Assembly: GCF_029962835.1 (NCBI RefSeq)
Contig: NC_080582.1
Location: 79,108,177-79,172,176 of the forward strand
Direction: 5' to 3'
Source of the DNA: Magnolia sinica
Taxonomy: Eukaryota; Streptophyta; Magnoliopsida; Magnoliales; Magnoliaceae
DNA: 64,000 nt
The notes beneath the pieces are model-generated. The model did no database searches. It was not told the origin of the DNA and saw nothing but the letters and a program-made list of their open reading frames with translations. How positions within the stretch are numbered: the first letter of the stretch is position 1; each line of letters begins with the position of its first letter. Positions 10,991 through 23,199 of this stretch are shown one piece after another. Position numbers and translations under genes: made by a program.

Positions 10991-11427
10991 GAAAAGACAT
11001 ACATTATGGTGGGCTCCACAGAATTTACTAAGCACACTGTGTGCTTGTTGATTTACTAAGCTTGTAATCCGCTTCATGAGCCCAAAACCACATTAAGAAG
11101 CAAATGGCGATGATGGAAAAATCCACCATTGAAACCTTCCCAGGGCACACTGCGTTGTTTATGTGCCATGTATCCAATCTGTTCATAACATGATTCCCAT
11201 AGGGATGAAGGAAAAAGAACAAATACCATCCAAAACTTCTCTGGGCTCACATTGTCATTTATTGGGCTATTTTGGGTTGTTCATGGATGACACCCATGCA
11301 TACGGGATGGTATGTACCAATTTCAACGGCTACTTTAGCATAAAATCATAAATTTATAACCTTTTCAAAATAGTAAACTTATTTTTTAACTAATTGAAAC
11401 TTTTTCACATCATCTAAATAAGACTAG

Positions 11428-13648
11428 TGTTGAGGGTCAAATATTGCATATCAGACCCCAGTTATTGCCTGGATTTATGAACATAATACTGTTTAACGGC
11501 CTGTTGTAATCGTGTTTATAATGCAAGGTGCAATTACAAGCTTGAACTGGAAAGGATGCTAAATGCATGGATTTGACGCTCCGGAATAACCAAGGCAAGG
11601 GACGAACCCCAGGGGACCAAGAACGATGGATTTACATGTCAGAGATATGAGAAAATCGAGAAACTGAAGCTCAGGTGGCCCAAAATTGGTCAAGAATGCA
11701 AGATCAGAGGGTTCCCACTATCCGTTCGGCTCGAAACTTCATATATAGTCTAAAGACCATAAGTTAACCGTACACAACAAATTTCAGCCATTGGATCTCT
11801 CTGGAAGTGACCTAACGGACAGATCAGCCTATAGATCTGTGAATTGGGGCGCGCCTGATATCTAGTTATGCCTCAATATTTGATTCAACGCCTTAAATGA
11901 TATGACAGAATGGATGGATGGAATGGATTTCTCATATACCATCACAATGGACCCCACATGTGGAAACGCCGGTTGACCGACCCTTCTTTAAAAAAGAAAG
12001 CAGAAACAGAAGTCTCTGTTCCTTTCGCCAGCAACCGAACAGAGCAATTGGCTGGGTTCTTGTGGGCCACCAGTGTACATCAAAGGTCCGATCCGGACCG
12101 TCCATAAGACTCACACGACCCCTCTCACTCAGGCCTAGGTGGCGGAATTTCAAAAGATAGCAGAGATCGGATCTCAACCGTCCAAACGTAGGACGAACGG
12201 TAGAAGCACAAGTCCCATGGGCCACACCGAATCTGAGCAAAAAACAGACTATACCTGACTGGTTTCGAGAATAATCCGGTGGACGGTATGGATTTCGCAA
12301 AGGACAGATGAAGTGGACTCCACCAAGAGCCAACGCAAATTTCTTGCGTAGCTTGGATGCGTCCGAACGCTGTCCGTCCGCTGGGAGTTGAGGTGGCCCA
12401 CCATGATCACCAAATGGATGATCCGAGACGTTCATCATGTCCAGGGGAGGGCGTCGACCAAAACCCAGTCAGTTTCATGCACCCACGCAGTCATTCAAAA
12501 ACGCAGGGCAAGGAACAAGCTGCCACGTTGAGTATTGGTGTGATCCACCCAAAGCTCGAATCCACTTCAATCTCAGAAGTGTATTCTAAATCGATACCAC
12601 GAAACTAGTGGACAGACCTGCTTCTTCAGTAACCTTAGAAGATGGGCCCCACCAAGCATCAATGCAAGATGAGTTCTTTTCTTGCACACGTCGTGAATTG
12701 CACGCTTATTTGCTGTGTAAAGAATGATCCGCACCGACTTCAGCTCTCCACCGCCCCTTCTTGCTCTATATAAGGAGGAGAGAGAGAGAGAGAGAAAGGA
12801 TCGAATAATTGGGGCAGCCGTGGAGGCCAAGAAAGACAGAGAGAGTAATTTTTTTTAGAGTTTTTTATATTTACTGTTTTTTTTTTAAATTAATTTTGTG
12901 TGAACTAGTCCAATCATGTTGGGCTAAAACCTCTTAGCTAGGGCTAAGAGGTGAAGCTTGTGGCGTGATGGGAATGATTCTACGGTTTTGATTCATATTA
13001 GACTAAATTTATGTTGATTTTAGTTTAATTATTAGGAATGCTTTTAGTTTTTAATGGTTTGTTGTGACTGAAATTACAATAGATCTGCGACAGCTTTGAG
13101 CATGTTCTTCGCATTATAGGATTTGTGAATTTGGGAACCTTGTTATTCACCATCGTCTCCTAGGCATGGTTGGATGACGGAATCCTTCCTAACATTCATA
13201 CATCTCTTAGATTGACTGTGGATTGGTTTAATTCTGTTGTTTATCTTGTCTAATGGGCATGGTCTAGTGATGGAATCTATTCTAATTTACATCCGTCTTA
13301 TCTCTTGAAAACTAGATTAAAAGAAGTTCAGATTTGATTTTCATGGTATATATTTCAACTGGATGAAGATGGGACTCGAAGTCCAGTTGAGTTCTTGAAT
13401 CAAGCGTAGATCTCCCTGATCTTTACAAGTGGATCCTTAGCACCCTAGTTTCCTACCTTTAAATTTCACCAGTTTTACATTAATATTTCACCATTATTCC
13501 TCAAATTACAAACAACTTAGATTTCATCTTAGTCTAGTTCTAATTCTACTTAGTTTCAGATTACGTACAAGTTTCAGTCCCTTGGGATTCGACCTCGGTC
13601 TCACCGAGTTTATTACTACATCACAACCCTATACTTGGAGAGTGAACA
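11428..13648 (+). mobile_element. 2.2 kb solo LTR (family X, copy 1)
   Basis: It starts TGTTGAGGGTCAAATATTGC, ends GAGTGAACA and is flanked by ACTAG on both sides (11423-11427 and 13649-13653). A second copy of the family lies at 58254-60396. A TATATAAGG box at about 12767 is followed by AG repeats, giving the direction of transcription. The 3' part carries a 'ggattcgacctcggtct' phrase I associate with plant gypsy-type LTRs. No internal region remains. Copy B lacks an insertion at this position. Confidence 0.85.
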
Positions 13649-13653
13649 ACTAG

Positions 13654-14755
13654 ATAATGTAACTTCTTCAAACCCCAAAACACCCTAAAAATAATAAAAT
13701 TTATAACTTATTAAAATAATAAATTTTAACTTGAAACTCAAATTTTAATTCTATAAAAAAACTTTATTTTAAAAATCACTTTTAATCAATGCCTTTGACA
13801 TTGGCCATGACGTAGAGCTTGTTAATAACTTTTCAATCTGATATGTTTATACATAGTTGCAAAGTTATGAATGTCGGAAGTGGTCATGCATGCTAAATCC
13901 TTGGATAGAACTTTTTGAGCCGATTATTTATTTATTTTTATTTTTATTTTATTGAAGCCGAACATGAAATTGATCCCAACTTTTTCTTACATTATTGGCA
14001 TCATGTAGATCAAACGAGATGAAAACCAAGATAGTTGATTCATGAGGACTTCATCATTGAAATCAATCTACAGCCGTTTTGCTTCACATGTGTAGCTAGC
14101 CTACCTGATGAGTGACTTGTTCTGATTTTGCTCTATGAGATCTTTATGGTGTGGTCCACCCTTTTCATAGCTTGGTGTGTACCCACTAAGTAACACATTA
14201 GACGAAAATAATGAAGTTATTTGTTAAGTTAGCATACAACCTCATACGCGATCATTACTTTGTTATGCATGTTTAGCTTCTACTGTTTTTGTTAGATTAT
14301 GGTCTATTTGCAATTCCTCAATTTACTAACTGTGAAAAATGGTGGAGATATCGTTGGATCTTTTAAAATGCATCTCACGTCATCAAAAGTAGGCATGCAA
14401 TTTCACTGGTGAAAGATGTATAAAGGAACAATTTTCTGCTAATTAAAGATCTACACTACGAATCATATGATTTGGGGGAATCCTGGCTTCTTTTCTTTCT
14501 TTTTTTTTTTTTAAATAAAATTATTTGCTTGTTTTAAATGATCCATTTTCTCCTTCGAAATTCGCATATTTGAAAAGATCTTTAATATTGAAATCTCAAA
14601 CTGCAATTATCCAACCATGAGAGATGGCCAAGCGGTTACACAACTGCTATAGCAAATGGGTAGATAGTTACCCAATAACTACCATGTCATATATTTCTAA
14701 CCGAGGTGAGGCGGAAATATGTTACAGTTTCCCTGGGCTCATTGACGTCAATATA
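13654..14755. other. AT-rich tail of copy A and unassigned spacer
   Basis: The part up to 14054 aligns with about 57620-58008. The remainder holds no gene I can support. A phrase near 14619 (GAGAGATGGCCAAGCGGTT) recalls the 5' end of a serine tRNA, but the rest does not fold as one. Confidence 0.5.
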
Positions 14756-15369
14756 TGTGGCTGTACATGAACTGAGTTAGCTCGGTTAGCTCGCTCGATT
14801 CGACTCGAAAAAGCTTGATTTGACTCGGTTCGAAATTGAGTTTGAGCCGAGTTGAGCTGATTTTTTGAGCTCAAAATAAATTTCGAACCGAGTTCGTGCT
14901 TGCCTGAGCTCGACTCAACTCGGACCGAACCCCAACTCGTATCGAATCAGTTCGGTGACTCAATTACTTTGATATTGATGTTGCTTACCAAGTGTTTGAT
15001 GAAATGACTCAATGAAATATGGCGCTAGTGGCAAGGAAGGTATGTATATAAAACAAAAACCTTTTTTCCTTGATTTTGATATTTGCTACAGGGTGTTTGA
15101 TAAATTACTTATAAAACTGCTTCTATTGCTTTACATACAGTGAGAATTTAGGCACAGTCCATATGTTTGTGAAAATGCTGCACAGGCGAACTTGGTTCGA
15201 TCTTGGATCGAACTTGGCTTGAACTACTTGAGCTGCTGACCGAACCGAGCCGAGCTGGCTAGTCAGGCTCGAGGACCAAGCCGAACCGAGTTTGAGCTGG
15301 GGTCAGCTAGTAGCCGAGCCGAGCCGAGTTGTACCCAGCTCGACACGGTTTGACCTGTGTACACCTCTA
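14756..15369. mobile_element. hAT-type MITE rich in CTCGA motifs
   Basis: This 614 bp segment is flanked by the 8 bp direct repeat TCAATATA (14748-14755 and 15370-15377), the length made by hAT transposases. The ends share an imperfect inverted repeat with the core TGTACA, the right end reading TAGAGGTGTACA on the minus strand, close to the usual hAT terminus. The interior is full of 'gctcgactcg' and 'gagccgag' motifs and has no coding capacity. Confidence 0.7.
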
Positions 15370-15377
15370 TCAATATA

Positions 15378-16054
15378 CGAGAAAAATACTAAAAAAATTT
15401 AGGACTGCTTAGTCACATTTTATTTCAAACTATTTATTATGTGACCAAAACCAGATATAGTCTTTGTTCGTACTCAGTCTCATTTTTCCTGCCTATTTGT
15501 CATTTGTATGGCACATCCAAGCCATGCAAAAGCTGGGCCACACCATGACGATCACCTGAAAAATCATGCCGGTCCACTCATTGGGTTGGAAACATTGTTG
15601 AAATCAATAGACGGATGATGATCTGATTCACTATACAGTTGTAGCCCACCTAATGAATAAATCATCTTGATTATATTTTGGGGCAGGAAAGATGGGGTTG
15701 TATGTGAAAAGGTTTCACATGCATTGCTGCACATGATACTTGGAGCCATGGAGCGGGACCCACATGGGACCACTGTCAAATCATATTTGAAAGAATAGGA
15801 CGGTCATCCCTCAAGTAGGCCACACGTGTTTCAAAGACGTGTGGTCCGTCTACCTGATGGTCGACAAGCTTATTCTTTTGCCACAAGATCTACAAGGTGG
15901 GCCCCACTGTATTTACGACTTGGAAGTCTTATAAGACCAGCTCATTAGTTAAATGGTTCAGATTGTTGGATGACCTTCCCGCGTGTAATGTAGAGAGATG
16001 GTTCTTCCGTATTTCCATACTCGGATTCTTCCGGCTCAACTGTATCATCTCTAG
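15378..16054. other. Unassigned spacer
   Basis: I see no gene here. Phrases of the 'gtgggccccac' type indicate old dispersed repeats but no ends could be placed. Confidence 0.4.
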
Positions 16055-16873
16055 TAGGGCCGAATGTCGGGCGGGTTGGGTTGGATTGGTGTTCAACCCT
16101 ATTCCAACTCAAGGTTCCTATACCTCAACCCTAACTCAACCTTGGGTTGGGAATTCTCAACTCAAGCCCAACCCAAGCGGGGCTCTCTTGGGTTGGTGGG
16201 TAGATCCATGCATGCTAATAATTTCATTATTACATTAATATATTATATTTTAAAACATGTTTTATTTTTTGTATTTATAATTTTTAAAATTATATATGTA
16301 ATTATTTATTATAAAAAACTTCATTTTTTTCTAAACAAACAAGCTAAAATATAGGACAATTACATACTCCTTTATAAGTCATGTTGTATAGCTGGTAATC
16401 TATTTGGAATAGAGAAATCAGCATATCTTGTTAGCTTAAGTCATTGGAAATGATACACCCTGATCCATAGCTCAAGTGGTAGACTGAGTGAAAGATACCT
16501 TGTTTCAACATTGAGGTCTTGGTATCAATCCCTTGTGGGGGTGGCTAACAGTGAAGTGTCAACTAACAGTGTTGTGTACTAACAAGTTAACCAAAAAAAA
16601 AAAAGAAAGTCAATTGGAAATGATGTGGACCAATAAGACCCAATGATACTGGAATTTCCCGTGCTTTCAACACAGATGATCCACTCTCAATTATAATTTA
16701 TAAGTAACTTATATATCGATTGGGTTTGGATTAGGTTAGGCAACCCGCCCAAGTTTTGTTAGGTTGGTGTTTGTATAGCCTAAGACCGAACCTGGTACAT
16801 CCTGTCCAAGCCCAACCCAATATCGGGTTGGTCATGAGTCGGTCGGGTTGAACCTGTGTGACTTTCAGCCCTA
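16055..16873. mobile_element. hAT-type non-autonomous element with nested SINE
   Basis: The left end TAGGGCCGAATGTC and the reverse complement of the right end TAGGGCTGAAAGTC match at 12 of 14 positions. The flanks are ATCTCTAG (16047-16054) and ATCTCCAG (16874-16881), an 8 bp duplication with one change. The 819 bp interior is rich in 'gggttggg' motifs near the ends, AT-rich in the middle, and contains a SINE at 16455-16606. It encodes no transposase. Confidence 0.75.
16455..16606 (+). mobile_element. tRNA-derived SINE
   Basis: A polymerase III A box (TAGCTCAAGTGG, 16468-16479) and B box (GGTATCAATCCC, 16521-16532) are followed by a tRNA-unrelated body and a poly-A tail at about 16593-16604. 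Near-identical direct repeats of about 17 bp flank it: 'aagtcattggaaatgat' at 16438-16454 and 'aagtcaattggaaatgat' at 16607-16624. Such duplications are typical of LINE-driven target-primed insertion. It lies inside the hAT element, so it inserted later. Confidence 0.75.
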
Positions 16874-16881
16874 ATCTCCAG

Positions 16882-17247
16882 ACAGGGAGTTGTATTTGGT
16901 CTCATCGATAGTCTAGTCGATTCATTTGGGCCGTCTATCAGTGTGGCCTATTCCTCATTGATGATCATGCGGAAGTTACATTGATTAGATGATCCTTTCT
17001 ATCTGCAAGTTTTTTTTTATCCCACCTTTCTGTTGTCCAAGACATGAATGAGATGGTTAGGATGATCGAATCAAAATGATTCTTCTGGATCATAGAAAAG
17101 GAAACTGGGGCTCACCAAATGGACGGTTCAGATTTACAATTCGACTTATATATTTAATTGTGACCACCCATTTCGTAGGCTATTAGCGGGATGAAAGGAT
17201 CATTTGATCAGTGTCATGTTAGCATGATGGGCTATGAAGAGTGGGTT
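16882..17247. other. Spacer left of Copia2
   Basis: I see no gene or repeat with definable ends. The last five bases, GGGTT (17243-17247), are the left target duplication of Copia2. Confidence 0.5.
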
Positions 17248-17629
17248 TGTTGGGTCTAAACCCAGTTCCTTCCCGCTGACGTGTGGCTGCAGCCACCATA
17301 AAAAAAATAGAAACCTTTGAAGAGAGGAAGAGAGAACTTGCTGATGTAGCTTTTTATTGAATGAAAAGGAATGAATGAAAACTTATTATAGTGTTGCCTT
17401 TTATAGGCATTCTTATTCTATGAAATGACTAATTTATCCCTGTCTAGATTCATCCTAGGGGCAGCTAAAGAAAGAAAAAATCCAAAGAAAAAAAATTCAG
17501 AAAATATCTACCATTATCTTCACCCAGCTAATACTCTAAACTTAGGAAAAAAAAAAAAAATCTTATCTTCACAGCTAGCTCACACGGTATGCACACGGTT
17601 TTGGATTTGCACAATCACCGTATCCAACA
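17248..17629 (-). repeat. Copia2 3' LTR
   Basis: This is 382 bp with TG/CA ends and, on the minus strand, starts TGTTGGATACGG. A purine tract (TTTGAAGGGGAG on the minus strand) abuts it on the internal side. Confidence 0.9.
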
Positions 17630-17636
17630 CTCCCCT

Positions 17637-20600
17637 TCAAAACAAAACCGACTTCATTCCGAGCATCGTTCTTAATCGTTTAAATGCATTTGTTGGCAAT
17701 GCCTTTATGAAAATATCCGCCACCTGTTCCGTGGTTTGACAATACTCTAATTTTATCGCTTTCTGCTTCACATGATCTCTCAGAAAATGGTATCGGGTAT
17801 CAATGTGTTTGCTTCTTCCATGCTGCACCAGATTTTTGGCTAGCTTGATTGCCGACTTGTTATCCACATATATGATTGTGGATTCTTCCTGCGGATGCTT
17901 CAGCTCCTTTAGCAGGTTTCTCAACCAAATTCCCTCACAGACAGTGGACGATGCTGTCATGTACTCTGCTTCACATGTGGATAGGGCGACCACACTCTCC
18001 TTCTTCGAATTTCATGTAAAAGCAGTCGTTCCGAGATAGAAGACATAGCCAGTGGTGCTCTTTCTCTCATCTTGGTCACCTCCCTAATCACTGTTTGAGT
18101 ATCCATACAGCATTGCTTCATCATCGTATAGATAAAAGAGACCGAATTCAATAGTCTCTTTAATATACTTCAGTACTCGTTTTGCAGCTAGCAAGTGTGA
18201 CTCTTTTGGGGCTTCCATATATCGGCTTAAAAGCCCAACACTGTAGACTATATTTGGCTTAGTGATTGTGAGGTACCTTAAGCTTCTGATTAGGCTCTTA
18301 AATAGGGTTGAGTCGACGTTTCTTCCTTCTCCATTTTTTGTGAGCTTCAGGCCTGTTGTAATAGGTGTCTCGACAGCTTTACAGTCGACCATCTGAAACT
18401 TCTCAAGAAGTTCCTTTGTGTACTTCTTTTGGGATATGTAAATGCCGTCGACTTGTTGCTTCACTTCAATGCCCAAGAAAAAGGACATCAATCCACCATC
18501 AGCGATCTCGAATTCTTTAAACATAGCTTGCTTGAATTCTTCAAACATCGTTGGGCTGTTCCCAGTGAATAGCAGATCATCAATATATAAACAAGCGATA
18601 AGCACATCACCATGGACATTCTTCTTTGTGTAGACGGCATGCTCATATGGACATTTGACGAAACCATTCTCTTAAAGATAACTGTTGATCCATGTATTCC
18701 TAGCACGAGGAGCTTGCTTCAACCCATACAGGGCTTTCTTCAGCTGATACACCTTGTGTTCCTCCCCTTGCATGACAAAGCCTTCAGGCTGGTCAACGTA
18801 TACTTCTTCTTCGAGTACCCCATTTAGGAATGCAGATTTCACATCCAGTTGGTAAATCATCCAACTGTGATGACTGCAAGGGAGATAATCATTCTTACAG
18901 TGTCAAGGCAAGCAATTGGGGCGAAAACTTCTTCATAGTCTACCCCATATTTCTATTTGTAACCTTTTACTACGAGCCTTGCTTTATATCGTTCAATCTT
19001 ACCATCGACATTCCGCTTGATTTTGTACACCCATTTAAGACCAATGGTCTTCTGGATTTTGGAGAGTGAGGTCAACTCCCATGTTCGATTCTTCTCGATG
19101 GCATGAATCTCTTCTTCCGTAGCCTTTCTCCAACATTCTTCATTCACAGCTTCCTCGAATGTGAGAGGCTCGTGGTCCGCATATAGGCAGAGTAAATTCA
19201 CTTCCTCAGTTTCTGCATAGATGTCGTTGAAGCTTCTCATTTTAATAGGAGCCAAGGGTGAAGGAGAATCTGATGAAGATGTGCTGGATGAATTCTGCTT
19301 TGATGAAGTACTTCCAGGAGAGATGGAGCGTACTCCTGGACTTCTGTGATCCGAAGGGGGTGATGTGGGTGTATGCTCTTGCTTCTTATGTCTCTCTTCT
19401 TCGTATTCTTCAACCTTGACCTGCTTTTCTTTGGCCGAGTTTCTCTCGTTCCATTTTCACGCTTCTTCCTCACAAAATACGACATCTCTACTCACCACCA
19501 GCTTATTGGTTAGTGGGTTGTAGAGCTTGTATGCCTTTGACTCTTCGCTGTAACCGATGAAGATGCACTTCTCGCCACGATCATCAAGCTTTTTCCTTCT
19601 CACTTCTAGAACTTGAGCATAAGCGACACACCCAAAGATCTTAAGGTGCGTCACGCTCGGCTTGTATCCACTCCATGCTTCTTGCGGTGTCTAGAATCTG
19701 ACACTCTTAGTTGGACACCTATTGAGCAGATCGGCAGTACATGCAACTGCCTTTGCCCAGAAATTCTTTGGTAGACTTTTCTCCTTCAGCATGGTCCTCG
19801 TCATATCGAGGATGGTGCGGTTCTTCCGTTCCGTAATTCCATTTTGCTGTGGCGTGTACGCCGCAATGTGTTGTTGCTTAATGCCATGTTTCCTGCAATA
19901 TTATCGAAAAACATTTGAGGTGTACTCCCCATCTCTGTTAGATTGGAGGGTTTTGATTTTAAGACCACTTTCTTTTTTAACAAGGGCCTTAAAATTTTTA
20001 AAAATAGTAAAAGCAGCAGACTTCTCTTTAATTACATACACCCATAAATTTCTACTGAAATCGTCAATGAATGTAATAAAGTATTTATTACCTCTAAGAG
20101 AGATTGACTCTAATGGTCCACAGATGTCAGTGTGAACCAACTGTAACAGTTCTCTTGCTCTTTGGGATACTCTACTCGGAAAGGAGTTCCTTTGTTATTT
20201 TCCAAGTGTGCACGCCTCACACACATGTTTTGGAGCTTCAATAGCAGGCAAGCCATGCACCATGCTTGATGATGACAGAAGTTTTAGGCACTGAAATTTA
20301 GATGGCCAAAGCGAAGATACCACATCTAGAAATCATTCTTTACTTTTCCATAAAAACACTTCTCAAGCATTGTGTTTATATGGAGAGGAAACATACGATT
20401 CTTCGCCATCTAGACTTTTACAATCAAAAGTCCATGCATATCTCTTATGGAAAGAGAAGAGTTCTCCATGTGTATGACATACCCTTTTTCGAGGAGTTGT
20501 CTGAGACTCAGTGTGTTACTTTTCATGTTGGGCACGTAGTACACATTGGAGATATAGTTTGGAACACTATTCTTCTGAAAGATTTTGATTTTACCTTTAC

Positions 20601-21732
20601 CTTTCACTGGCGTTTTTTATGAGTCTTCAAAAGTTATATCGCCATGAACTCCTTCTGTGAGTTCCAAAAAGAGTTTCTTGTCGCCGCACATGTGATTACT
20701 TGCACCCATATCGAGATACTATACATTTTGCTGATCACTACCTTTCTCTTGTGCAAGGAGAAGTGTGGAGCTTTCTTGTTCATGGCCTGATGCTTTGGTA
20801 GAGTTGGATAACTCGTCTTGAGTCACCGGCTTGCTCCAGTAATCAAATGCATAGTGGCCAAGCTTGTTGCAATTGTAGCATTGGATGTTCTTTGTACTTC
20901 CTCGTCCATGCATAGATCTACCTTTATCATTTCCTCTTCTACAGAAATTGATATTTTTCTGCTGGTTTTGGCCATGGCTTGGTTGGTATCCGCGCCCTCT
21001 ACCTCTTGTGCGATTGTTAGCAAAACATCCACCACGTTGTGAACTTCCACATCCACCATTGTTATTATTCAGAGTCAATCTTGACTCCAAAGCTTGTTCC
21101 ATCGGCATGGAACTGGAATTCTTTTGCATTCGTTACTCATGAACTTGCAACGATCCCATCAACTCCTCAATGGAGAGTTTCTCAATATCTTTTGATTCTT
21201 CGATCGCCACAACCATATGCTCAAACTTGGTTGTGAGGGATCGAAGTATCTTTTCAATAACTTGGACATCTTCAATCTTCTCACCATTTCTTTTTAAATT
21301 ATTGACAGTTACAAGCAAACGCGGAAAATAATCAGTAATATTCTCACCTTCTTTCATATGAGTCGCTTCGAACTCGGCTCTTAATGTTTGAAGGCGAACC
21401 CGCTTCACTCGATCTACACCCTTGAAGATGGTGCCAAGGGTATCTCATGCTTGCTTGCTTGATATTGCTTCGGCAATCTTTTCAAAGGTGGATTCATCCA
21501 ACCCTTGATATAGTAGAAACAAAGCCTTGTTGTCTCTCTTCCTTTGATATTTTAGAGCGGTCTTTTTTTCATTGGTGAATGCGGCTTCTTCTTCCATAGT
21601 GGGTTCTTCATACCCATTGGTGACGATCTCCCATAGTTCTTGCGACCCGAACAACGCATTTATTTGGATGCACCATTTTTCATAGTTGTCCTTTGACAAC
21701 TTAGGAACCTGCGGCTAGATGGTGCTGGCCAT
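17637..21732 (-). pseudogene. Copia2 gag-pol polyprotein, heavily interrupted
   Basis: This is collinear with the Copia1 polyprotein from ATG 21732 to the terminal TGA at 17637. It has the same domain order, with YIDDLLF at the reverse transcriptase active site. It is broken by many stops and some frameshifts, for example a TAG at codon 6, stops near 20700, 19655 and 18084, and an altered protease region. Two stops, TGA at 19457-19459 and TAG at 18953-18955, sit at exactly the codons where Copia1 is also interrupted. The codon that is TAG at 6624 in Copia1 is CAG here. No functional protein is expected. Confidence 0.9.
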
Positions 21733-22254
21733 CTTTTTCTATTTATTTATTTTTTTAAAAAAAAAAGAAGAAGAAAGGGATGGACTAAAAGAATAGATTT
21801 TTGTTTTTTGTTGGAAAAAAAAATAAATCTTTAGAAATCTTTTTTTTTTGGCTTAAAATCTGATTTTTTTTTGCTTAAAATCTAATTTTTTATTTTTATT
21901 TTATTTTTTTGCTGAAAACAAACAGTTGGCTTTGCAAGCTGATTTTTAATTAACAGATTTTATTTTATTTATTTATTTATTTATTTGTTTTTTTATTTTT
22001 TTTGCTGCAATATGATTTTTTGAAAAAGCAGATATGTTTTGGTTGCAATCTAATTTTTTTTCAAAACAGATTTTTTCTGGAAAAAAAATTCTCTTGTGGC
22101 TGGAAAATTGCTGGAAACTTTTTCTGAAAAAAATTCAACCTCCTCACGATTAATTTGTTTTTGGTTGTTGGGTATTTACAGACCCAAAACAGGGAGTGCA
22201 GGACCTCCTTCACACGGCTGATGAGGCCCAAGGATCAACGCTCTAATACCAGTT

Positions 22255-22547
22255 TGTTAGGTCTAAACCTAGCTCCTTCCTGCTGACGTGTGGCTACAGC
22301 CACCATAAAAAAAAACAGAAACCTTTAAAGAGAGGAAGAGAGAACTTGCTGATGTAGCTTTTTATTGAATGAAAAGGAATGACTGAAAACGTATTACAGT
22401 GTTGCCTTTTATAGGCATTCTTATTCTATGAAATGATTAATTTATCCCTGTCTAGATTCATCCTTGGGGCAGCTAAAGAAAAAAAAAAAATCCAAAGAAA
22501 AAAATCCAGAAAATATCTACCATTAGCTTCACCCAGCTAATACTCTA
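22255..22547 (-). repeat. Copia2 5' LTR, inner portion
   Basis: This part of the 5' LTR begins TGTTAGGTCT on the plus strand and ends at CTCTA, where the gypsy element inserted. The rest is at 32254-32352. A primer site, TGGTATTAGAGC on the minus strand just inside the LTR, differs from the initiator-Met consensus by one C-to-T change. Confidence 0.9.
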
Positions 22548-23139
22548 TGTTGGGGACAAAAAGTACAAGTCTGCAGACTCAGACTTAATGCCTCGGATCA
22601 CCATAGGATGCGCCAAATCCGAGGCATGATTCGCCAGACCGAGACAAAGGTTGAGTCGGTTCGGACGACTCGTGCGTCGAACCGAGACAAAGGTTGAGTC
22701 GGTTCGGACGACTCATCAGCATTCCGGGCATGCGTCGGGTGGACTACCTTGCCAGACTGACCATCGCTAGGTCGAGCCTCATCCCGGATATCTTGGGATA
22801 AGATCTCCGACCCCGAAGCTCACGGGATCGGATGAAGGCTCAAGATGGGCACGATCCTATCTCCGTGATACCAGGAGAAGATCCCGCGCTCAATATCAGG
22901 AAGAGAATCCTTGTGCGATTAAATGCCCCAGCAGCTATAAAAGAAGGACCCCTGTCACCTTGAGAGGTACGAAACAAAATTCTCTCTAAAAAAAAACTCC
23001 TCAATACTCTTAGACCCAGAATCCAGGCCTGACTTTGGCATCGGAGGGTCCCCTGCTCAAGCCAGGGTCTCCTTTGTCCCCTTTTTGTGCAGGTACACAA
23101 AGGTCCAAGAGGAGGACGAACCAGATATTTGCATCAACA
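22548..23139 (+). repeat. Gypsy 5' LTR
   Basis: This is 592 bp, TGTTGGGGAC...ATCAACA. It has a TATAAAA box at 22936-22942. A 34 bp phrase (accgagac to gacgactc) occurs twice, at 22638-22671 and 22681-22714. Confidence 0.95.
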
Positions 23140-23142
23140 GCT

Positions 23143-23151
23143 TGGCGCCGT
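23143..23151 (+). promoter_or_regulatory. Gypsy primer-binding site
   Basis: TGGCGCCGT lies three bases after the 5' LTR. It matches the start of the site complementary to the 3' end of plant tRNA-Asp, as I recall it; the next bases match less well. Confidence 0.6.
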
Positions 23152-23199
23152 CTGTGGGAAGCGTACAAAAAGCCATCTCATATCTCTATACTGATTTCA

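Larger units (their letters stand above)
9822..11026. repeat. Fold-back MITE M2-A, split by a solo LTR
   Basis: The left end (CACTCTGAGGGGCCCATTG) and right end ('atggtgggctccacaga') are inverted partners, and the arms match the sense and antisense halves of the M1 family. Copy B carries it uninterrupted at 56811-57238. The solo LTR at 10203-10990 lies in its right arm. Confidence 0.75.
285..14054 (+). repeat. Segmental duplication, copy A
   Basis: This block matches 45474-58008 in the same orientation. Matching landmarks in order are the end of a copia element with its 3' LTR, about 1.7 kb of non-coding DNA, a glycine-rich protein gene, two fold-back MITEs and an AT-rich tail ending near 'gaggacttcat'. 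Removing Copia1 with its extra 36 bp, the 788 bp solo LTR and the 2.2 kb solo LTR (each with one target duplication) leaves about 5.4 kb, the same as copy B without its LINE. The left limit is the last upstream point where I can align the copies. Base identity looks high, roughly nine in ten by eye, but was not computed. Confidence 0.9.

Noticed and set aside
14619-14700. Possible tRNA-Ser (GAGAGATGGCCAAGCGGTT)
   Set aside because: Only the first part resembles a serine tRNA. No anticodon arm, T arm or 3' end with proper pairing can be built.
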